DNA of 64,000 nt from Polyodon spathula (Eukaryota > Chordata > Actinopteri > Acipenseriformes > Polyodontidae). Where the stretch lies: positions 4,518,835 to 4,582,834 of the forward strand of contig NC_054555.1 in the NCBI RefSeq assembly GCF_017654505.1. Direction: 5' to 3'. A program made the position numbers and the translations under genes. Under the pieces are notes generated by a model. The model had not been told where the DNA came from. It ran no database searches and saw only the letters and a program-made list of their open reading frames with translations. Shown here piece by piece: positions 58,601 to 64,000 of this stretch (within the stretch, counting starts at the first letter, position 1; the number at the start of each line of letters is the position of its first letter).

Positions 58601-59890
58601 TGCTCTTAGACGAGTGGTTAAGAAGCTTGGGGGGTGCTTGGTTGCTGCTTCTCGTCCTGTTTTTACCAATTGCAAATGACCCGCAGTAATGTATGTCTGC
58701 TCATTGATATGCATAACCAAACAATATCTTACGCCTCCTTTGTGTCATTGGAAAGTTGATTTGGGAGGATCTGAGTTGATGTTAGCACACCATTGCTGTA
58801 TACATCTGGCAGCAGAATGAATTCTACCGAACCAAGCGTTTTTTTTTTGTTTGGTTTTTTTTTGTCTTTTACCCTTTTCTACCTGATTTGCGTGTGGCCA
58901 AAGTAGAAACCCAAAACACACCGAATTTGGGTTGTAGACTTCATTGTGTTTGAATTACATAACTGAATTTTACATAAGCTAAAATTATAGAGGCAAAGCC
59001 TAGAAAGCTCTTAATACATGGTGTAAATGTACCAACAATTGTTCTATCTTGAATATACTTTACATCACTGACATGTAATTCTGACAGCGATTTATTATGA
59101 ATAAGGTTTCAAGCTCCTCTTTTCTGTCCTCTGTGCTTCAAGAGTCTGACCATACAGCTCTCTTATGTTCTGTCACACTTTCAAGTGTTACGTGGGGCTT
59201 AAGAGTGTCAATAATACATAACATTGTGATACAGCTCCACTGTGGAAAGTAATTTAACCAGAGCTTTGGGTTAAAAGGGATGGTTTTAAAACACTGTTTA
59301 TCCATTAAATATTATTTGTGTTGTGCTATGTAGTAGATAATAAGGAAGTCAAACAATCATTGCACTTGACCATAGAAAAAAAAAACGAATAGCTAATTGT
59401 ATGCTGTCTAGCTTTGGACTACATGTTAAATCTGAAGTTTTGCATACAATGTTTCTATACCCTTGTTATTTGTCTCTACAGTGTTTGTCACGTAAATGCA
59501 CAACCAATGTAAATGAGAGCATTTTGCACCACAATAAAGATACAGTCAGGTTAATTACTGTGGCTATTTTCTACTTGTGTTAACTTGCTGAATCCGTGCC
59601 ATCTCTGAGAAGACTAAACATAGGTGAGACGCCACAGCCTGTGCCGTTAACTGAACGATTTATCTCATAATAGGTCTTGTAGGGGCCAATGAAGTTTATG
59701 CTAATATTGTGGCATGTTTGAGAAAAGAACCGTGCTGAGCAGACCTGCAAGGCATGACAACAGAGAGAGGTGTTCTACCCAGTAACAAAGATTTGATAAA
59801 CTGGGGTTTATTTCACCTTGTCTACGTTCTGTGCCTGGAAAAACATTATAACTCATGCCAAAAAAATGGATAGTGTTTAGATATGGTTAG
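55654..59890. other. Non-genic or intronic sequence
   Basis: Nothing recognised except a 13-bp triple tandem repeat at 56663-56701. Confidence 0.4.
56663..56701. repeat. Tandem repeat, 13 bp x 3
   Basis: TTGGCTAATTAAG followed by two exact copies of TTGGCTAATTCAG. Confidence 0.93.
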
Positions 59891-59898
59891 GAAAACTG

Positions 59899-60183
59899 AG
59901 TGTAAGTAGAGTTCACACACTAGGTCAGCATCACACACATGCAGTTAGGTAAGATATATAAGACAGGCACTTCAGAGTGTGAGTGAGAAAAATCTACCTG
60001 AATCCTCTTCTGACGACAGACCATCTCCTTACCTGAGCTGTCTCCCACGACATTAGGTAACGGATCACTATCGGATTTTTGTTTAAAACCAGGTGCCGCA
60101 TTTGTTGTGTCTAACAATAAATGTTTAAGCTGTATGTGTGAAACTTTTGAATATTGGAAAGAATACATGAAAACTTACTAACA
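59899..60183 (+). mobile_element. Possible solo LTR
   Basis: A TATA box (TATATAAGACAGG at about 59955) is followed about 160 nt later by AATAAA (60116) with C/T- and G-rich sequence between them. This promoter-plus-poly(A) layout is typical of a retrotransposon LTR. The ends TGTAAGTAG (start) and CTTACTAACA (end) would give a TG...CA boundary with a short imperfect inverted repeat. No target duplication, partner LTR, primer site or internal coding region was found. It could instead be ordinary sequence with a chance TATA and AATAAA. Confidence 0.25.
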
Positions 60184-62484
60184 TAGCAATTGGTATAGTT
60201 TCCTTACACTGTGCAGTAGGAATTCATGCAGGAGACACGACCTTTATATTGAGTTTGTGATAGCATGACTAAAGCAAGGTTGACATGGACAGATGTGTCT
60301 AGCAAGACATGTCCTCTAGACTACGTGAGTACATGTGTGCAGTGCAGCAAGGTGTCAGGTTTCACATTTCAGTTTATTTGATGGCAGTGGTGTGCAGATG
60401 TAGACGACAATGTACTACTGTGTATAGCAAAATAGTATATACTTTGTTTTTGCAGGTCACTGGTAATTTTTAACAGCCTGTAAGCCGTGACTGTATGTTA
60501 CCTCTTGATATTTGTATAATGTATATTATTTTTTGATATTTGTGTGATAGAATGCTGTAGATGGGATGATTACATTTGCAGAAAAGGCCATTCTTTATTA
60601 CAGATTGATTAAATACACTCAACAGTTTTAATATATTTTATTGTTATTTGGTACACAGTTCTTTGTGTCTGCCCATTTTCAAAGGTCATATTACACTCAG
60701 GTTTGATTGAAGAGGAAATAAAATTGATTCTACACATCATTTATTTCCCTTCCATTAATCAGCCGTGAACATTAATCTCAGTGAAATCAAATCATCAAAA
60801 CAATTATCGCCCTCGTTCTAAAAAGAAAAAAAGTAACATTATTGCACAATCTACAGTATACTAATATTGAGCAAGTTAGAAATTCTTAAAGTTACACCAG
60901 ATATTAAGCCAATTGCATTATTTGTCACAATTTATTACAATTAGAGTGCCAGTCATGGAGGGGCATTCCACTCCAGGTTCAATAGGCAACATGAAAAATA
61001 AAAGTATTACTCTTCAGCCAGGCTGCTGTTTAATTAAATGAATTACACATTTCCAAACATGGTAAATGATAAGACTTGGACTGGCCAGGCCCGTCCATGC
61101 TATAGCATATGCATGATGTCACTAATCTAATACACTTGGTCTGTGTACAAACTATTAACTGCTAACACCCACAACACAACAGACTGGTAAACATTCTTAT
61201 TTTTCATTTGGGTTCTGGCTGACTCTTCTGCACCGGCCTCCCCTCCATGGAGAGTTGCAGTGGGTAGCACTGTTAAACTTTTACTTGATTACACTATTTT
61301 CTATAAATAATTGACTTTTACAGTGCAAACCCTCAGTGATATGACCTGCCTAATCATTCTACCTAAGCAGTTTAAAGAAATCAGAATGAGCAAGCATCAG
61401 CAAGATCACTTGACTTGATATCCAGCTGCAAGGCTTTGAAACAGTAGAAAATCTCGAACACTATGTGCAGCATACAGTATATAGTTAGACTTTCTTTGTA
61501 GTCATGAAAAACAGACACATTCTTATTAAAGCTTTGCTCATTGCGGTTCCTTTATTATGAGCCCCAGTCCCATGATCATACCCCTACTTAAAATTGTGCT
61601 TCTGAAGCTTCAAACAATGCACACTTTGTGAGCAAGGATGGTTGCCAAGTTCTTTTCATTTTTACCCACTTGTGATCTCTCAAATCTCCTGCTTTTTCAG
61701 CAGAAAACACAGCTGAACTGTATAAAAAAAAAAAACCTTCTAGCATAATTATCTATGAAGCAATACATATTTGGGTATATTACAGATCAGTTAGTGCAAA
61801 ACCATTCCTAACTCAAACACCAAAATCATTGATATGTACTGTATTAAATAATAAAACACTAGCTAATTCAATTTAGTATTAAGCTGCTGCATTCTACAAA
61901 AACAAAAGAAAATATTGACATTCTAACATGAAAAGAAACAGGATTATTTATGTGTTTTATTTTATTTTATATAATCATTTGCAAACCTTCTAAACCGAAC
62001 ATGCCTGTATAAATAACAATTTTAAATGATAAATGGGCTTTGAATGTACAATTGATTTCTGACAATGAGTAAAAGGAAAATAATATGGTAAAACCACATT
62101 ATATGATAATCAAACCACTTCTTAATACACAATATCTGTGTCTATTGTTGGTACTGGGTTCAAATAATCTAAGCAATATTATAAGTGTCAGTCTAACACC
62201 AACAATGATTTTTATTATTTTTTATGTTGTCACACTTCAGTGACACTCCTGTCTCTATTCAATCTCATTTTATCGGGGTCACTGAGTTCAGCAAAAGTTG
62301 ATTCAGGCATCCATTCCATTTTCTTGGTAATTCACTTCATCCGTATTATTTTAATCATAAAACTATGCAATTTTAAGGTCGTATCCTGCAGTTCTGAAAA
62401 CTGAATGTAATTACAAACTCTTTTCTTGGTAACCTTTTGCATAGTAGTACATTTTATACATTGATTGATAAAACTAAGATCATT
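60184..62484. other. Non-genic AT-rich sequence
   Basis: No exon, RNA gene or mobile element is recognised. Confidence 0.4.
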
Positions 62485-62485
62485 C

Positions 62486-62564
<79 letters not shown>
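62486..62564. repeat. Compound (AT)n(GT)n microsatellite
   Basis: About eight AT units pass directly into about 31 GT units. Confidence 0.97.
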
Positions 62565-62566
<2 letters not shown>

Positions 62567-64000
62567 TTAAATGAATCATTTTCATTTTTTTTTTAAATTA
62601 TGGCAGTTATAATACAAAAACTAAATACTGTAATACTGAAAATATAAATAGTAGTTTATTATTTGTTGATGTATATTATTTGTTCAGAACTCATTTTGAG
62701 GGCTGGGCAAATTAATACAATACAGCTAGTCCCTTATCATCTTTTGCTTTTGATTAGGTAAAGCTGCCTGCCACTGTTGTGCCAATCAGACAGGACAGGG
62801 GCCTGGAGGTTCCAATTTGGATCTCTCTCAATTATCACCTCTCACCCCATCAACTAAAATCAACTGCTGTTTAAATAAACAAAAAAAATATTTATGTATA
62901 GGTGCGTTCTACCCTTTGGGGATATATTGTTCCCAGGCAATCTCTACAGTCAGTAACATGCTGGAGGCCGATATAGAGAGTAGCTGGCAATGTCGTGCGC
63001 TGATCGTCATTCAGATCATTAAAATGATATTGATGTTCAACTCATTTAAGAGAGCCTGCATGTGCTTGTTCTGACACATTAGCCGTTTGTTTTTCATTTT
63101 ACAAAAAATGGTGCAATCTTTCAGTGATAACTTATTTGTGTTTTATAAAATATAATACAATCTAAAACAGAATACTAAAATGTATTTTGTAATCAAGTTG
63201 TTAATTTAGTCCCTGTAATTAGGTGAAGGGCAATATTGTTTGCTATTGGTTACCTCAAGAATGTATTGTGCTTACAATTGAAGAACTCAGCGTTATGTTT
63301 TGCACATGTGGTTTGTGTTGATCTTCTGTACCTTACTGCAGTACTGACTTGCTACAGAAAACAGTTGATATTTATAATTATAATAAATAAATACAATAAA
63401 TAGCTTTGAGGAAAACCAATGCCAATGAATCTGATTCGTCAAGTCAAACCCAGACTGGAGCCAACTCACCCATGCCTTATTTAAACCAGACATGTCTTTA
63501 AACTGATATTAATCATTGAAATTACCAATCATATTGTGCTTTGCTATAATACTTGAGCAAGGGCACAATTTTCTCTCAAGTCATGGCAACATTATTTATT
63601 CTTAAGGACTACTGAGCCCGCTTTAGAGACAGTTTGCGACAGCACTATTACATGGTGAAGGCTTTCCCAAGAATAACAAAGTGTACTTCTGAATCCTTGA
63701 GGATACAACAAATGTGTAAGTTATTTGGGACAATCTGTATTGTACAAGCCAAAGATGGTTAAACTCTGGGTATGCTCAAGGGCTGTCGTTTTCACATGCT
63801 GTCTGCTCTAAATTGGCTGTACATCAGTAGGTTTTATTACTTATTACACAATATAAGCCTTGCAATCTCCAAAATAAAGAGGTGTGTGTCTAATATATAA
63901 TAGGATTACATTAACTAGAAAGACAAAACAGGGAATTATTAGAGAGGATCGTTTTTTATTACCTTGCTGTATTGAAGTTGTCTCAGTTTGAAATGTGAAT
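62565..64000. other. Non-genic AT-rich sequence to the window end
   Basis: No gene or element is recognised. A short plus-strand frame (62817-63074) has no known motifs and no splice borders. Confidence 0.4.

Overview
This is an AT-rich, repeat-rich stretch of a vertebrate nuclear genome with almost no coding sequence. It has spliced-gene signals, long microsatellites and a mix of transposon families typical of fishes: an RTE/BovB-type LINE, L2-type LINE tails, a Tc1-like element with long inverted repeats, a PIF/Harbinger relic, a Crypton-type recombinase relic and palindromic MITEs. A ray-finned fish is the best guess, perhaps a large-genome non-teleost such as a sturgeon or paddlefish; the lineage is inference only. 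No operons, CRISPR arrays or bacterial features are present. Layout, left to right: 1-9.0 kb is non-genic with one L2-type reverse transcriptase fragment (3.6 kb). At 9.03-9.38 kb lies a Crypton-like tyrosine recombinase relic. At 12.28-12.68 kb lies a palindromic MITE carrying a degenerate telomere-like (GGTTAG) array. At 16.97-20.12 kb lies a near full-length RTE LINE on the minus strand with one intact 1009-codon ORF. It is bordered on its left by one arm of the same MITE family and on its right by a complete copy that again carries telomere-like repeats. A third, shorter MITE copy is at 28.8-29.05 kb. An L2-type 3' end is at 32.2-32.5 kb. A complete but dead Tc1-like element, with TA duplications on both sides, is at 34.45-35.96 kb. 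The only confident host coding sequence is one minus-strand terminal exon (39,945-40,396), entered through a strong splice acceptor. It encodes 149 residues of a protein I do not recognise, and the gene must continue toward higher coordinates. A candidate upstream coding exon with a strong start context and a good splice donor is at 49,191-49,312, but its reading phase does not fit the terminal exon directly. From 44.6 kb onward there is a Harbinger transposase fragment and then mostly intron-like or intergenic sequence with a tRNA-derived SINE, a possible solo LTR, a fish-type dispersed repeat and microsatellites. The most interesting structure is the MITE family. It has about 20-bp terminal repeats opening GGTAACAC, near-perfect 8-bp target duplications at two loci (suggesting the hAT superfamily) and internal telomere-like repeats. 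It also forms an odd compound arrangement with the intact RTE LINE.
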